A stretch of 64,000 nucleotides of DNA from Plasmodium relictum. Taxonomy: Eukaryota; Apicomplexa; Aconoidasida; Haemosporida; Plasmodiidae. The notes below the pieces were generated by a model, which did not search any database, was not told the DNA's origin, and was given only the letters and a program-made list of their open reading frames with translations. A program made the position numbers and the translations under genes. Shown piece after piece: positions 62,594-64,000 of this stretch. The stretch is taken from positions 529,341-593,340 of the forward strand of contig NC_041688.1 of NCBI RefSeq assembly GCF_900005765.1, given 5' to 3'. The stretch's first letter is position 1. Every line of letters begins with the position of its first letter.

Positions 62594-64000
62594 TTAAAGA
62601 TTTTTGAATAAATGATTAATACTAATATCATTCTTAAGTGAATATGAATTATAAATATCTGGAAACATTGATATATTCTTTTTGTATTCTTTATGATCCC
62701 TTAAGGATGAATAAGAATTGAAGTATGTATTCATATTTGCACTTCGAGAAGAAACATTAGGAAATAACAACCTCATAATACTTTCATAAGCCATATTATT
62801 ATGTTTTGGCATGTTTGCTGCAACTTGAGTTATTCTTTGAAAGTTTGTTTTATTGTTATACGAATAGTCTGGAAAAAAAATAAGAAAAAAAGAAAATAGA
62901 AAATGTACAGATGTAGAGATATAAATATGTGATATCAATAAAAATTAAAAAAGAATAAATTTTTCATATACTATCAGAAGATGTTTTTGTTAAATTCCCC
63001 GCTACCAAATCATTAAAAGTTTTACGCTTAAGAAAAAAAAATATATATCATATTGTGAATTTATGATATTTTATATGTAATGAATTTTCATTAATATATA
63101 TATATATATTTTTAATAATCTTACTTCGCTATTCAATTGAGTATTAGGAATATATTTAGTATCAAAACCTTCCCCTACAACAAATACATTTGGCATGTTG
63201 CAAATCATCTGTCCAATTTTTTCATAATTACATATTTTCATCAAAGGGCGTAATTCACATTTATATAATTTAAACCATTCATTTGTTAAATGAATAAATT
63301 TTATTCCATATATTCCATGTTGTGATAGAATATAGACACTTTTATTTATTTGCTCTTTTTCAAAAAATGTTTTTTTAACTGTTACAAAATCTTCATATGT
63401 TAAATCGCTGGAGTAATAAACAGGACCACATAATTGTTTATTCATTTCATACTCACTGAGAATTACACCATTAGCTTTATATTTTAAAAATAGGGAATTC
63501 TGCTTTTTGCAAACATGTATAACTAAATTATATAAAAGCTTGTGCAAATGATATCTTAATATTTCTAAATTTTTATTTCTAAATAAAAAGGAATTTTGTT
63601 TTTCGAAATCATCTTGTTTATAGTTTATATTTGCATCTCTATAATTGCCGATATTGTAATAATTTCTACCTCTACTTGATTTATGCATGAACTTATCATA
63701 ATATTTATTAATGTTCATTCTAGGAATATTGAAATCATCTCTTCCTAAAATATTAAGCAAATTTACTGTCTCTCCACTATTGTAAGCTTTAGCGACATCC
63801 TTAATATAAAAAGATGAAATTAAAATAAATATATATCTAACCATAGAATAAGTTATGTATAAGAATGAATATACAAAAAAAAAATTTTTAATTTTATATT
63901 AATAAAAACATTTTTATGTTGGATAAAAGCATTTAAAAAAAATAAAAGAGCTCATATAGATCAAAAAAAAAAAAAAAAACATACCTTGTAAGTTGTGTCT
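62594..64000 (-). CDS. 3' part of a gene with a possible OST-HTH/LOTUS domain (5' end outside window)
   Basis: Four visible exons on the minus strand: 64000-63985 (cut by the window edge), 63799-63125, 63026-62972 and 62868-62594, with GT...AG introns of 185, 98 and 103 bp. Phases agree throughout, giving about 341 residues from DTTYKDVAKAYNSG to NHLFKNL. The segment SQHGIYGIKFIHLTNEWFKL through KICNYEKIGQMICNMPNVF to VVGEGFD follows the OST-HTH/LOTUS pattern: a helix pair, an LYK element, then a P-V-hydrophobic strand. LOTUS domains bind RNA G-quadruplexes or helicases, and in Plasmodium some act in sexual development; this is inference here. The short exons 63026-62972 and 62868-62594 encode a polar tail without a known domain. 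I do not recognise the gene. An apparent start at 63844 is more likely intron sequence. Confidence 0.7.

Noticed and set aside
63800-63844. Start codon at 63844 for the last minus-strand gene
   Set aside because: The sequence between it and GATGTCGC is T-rich and ends in an acceptor. An in-phase donor exists at 63985, so this is intron.

Overview
The window is a very AT-rich piece of a Plasmodium nuclear chromosome. The evidence is the base composition, coding sequence crowded with Asn and Lys, asparagine repeats encoded by AAT, short introns with GTA...TAG ends, long intergenic poly-A/poly-T and (AT)n runs, and lineage-specific genes: an ApiAP2 factor, the glideosome protein GAP40, RAP-type RNA-binding proteins and a bacterial-type IF-2 with an N-terminal leader. 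The extreme AT richness would fit an avian malaria parasite, but the species cannot be settled by eye. From memory, gene order and orientation match, inverted, the P. falciparum chromosome 5 segment from RPL12 to GAP40 (old PFE0850c to PFE0785c series); this was not checked against a database.

Layout. 1-7.2 kb: the 3' end of a gene, a helical-repeat protein, then ribosomal proteins RPL12 (uL11) and RPL8 (uL2), each split by one intron near the start. 7.2-12.7 kb: a 5.5 kb gene-free region with a purine tract and a long (AT)n run. 12.7-18.3 kb: a two-domain ApiAP2 factor, probably AP2-O2. 19.6-23.8 kb (-): a three-exon ubiquitin protease with an N-terminal DUSP domain. A 300-base assembly gap lies at 24.85-25.15 kb. 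25.7-30.0 kb: apicoplast-type IF-2. 30.9-32.9 kb (-): a six-exon MFS transporter. 34.2-35.2 kb: phosducin-like protein. 35.6-37.2 kb (-): TruA-like pseudouridine synthase. 38.7-39.8 kb: RPS14 (uS11), three exons. 40.7-47.3 kb (-): P5B-type ATPase (ATPase1). 49.2-52.3 kb (-): RAP-domain protein, two exons. 54.2-55.2 kb: FCP1/NIF-like phosphatase. 56.6-56.9 kb: BolA-like protein. 59.7-61.1 kb: GAP40. 62.6-64.0 kb (-): 3' part of a gene with a possible OST-HTH/LOTUS domain.

The genes are mostly housekeeping: cytosolic translation (three ribosomal proteins), translation and RNA metabolism in the organelles (IF-2, TruA-like enzyme, two helical-repeat/RAP-type proteins), protein turnover and folding (USP, phosducin-like), transport (MFS, P5B ATPase), Fe-S handling (BolA) and motility (GAP40). 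The regulators are the ApiAP2 factor and possibly the LOTUS-like protein. There are no operons. Neighbours are transcribed convergently, divergently or in tandem from separate promoters.

I reconstructed splice sites by hand for seven genes. In each case the exon lengths sum to an open frame and the joined protein restores a recognisable domain or membrane segment. No tRNA, rRNA, CRISPR array or transposon was seen. No clearly new system is present. The items most worth a second look are the S1-like repeats in IF-2, the possible LOTUS protein, the two inverted repeats before RPL8, and the assembly gap whose two flanks are near copies of each other.
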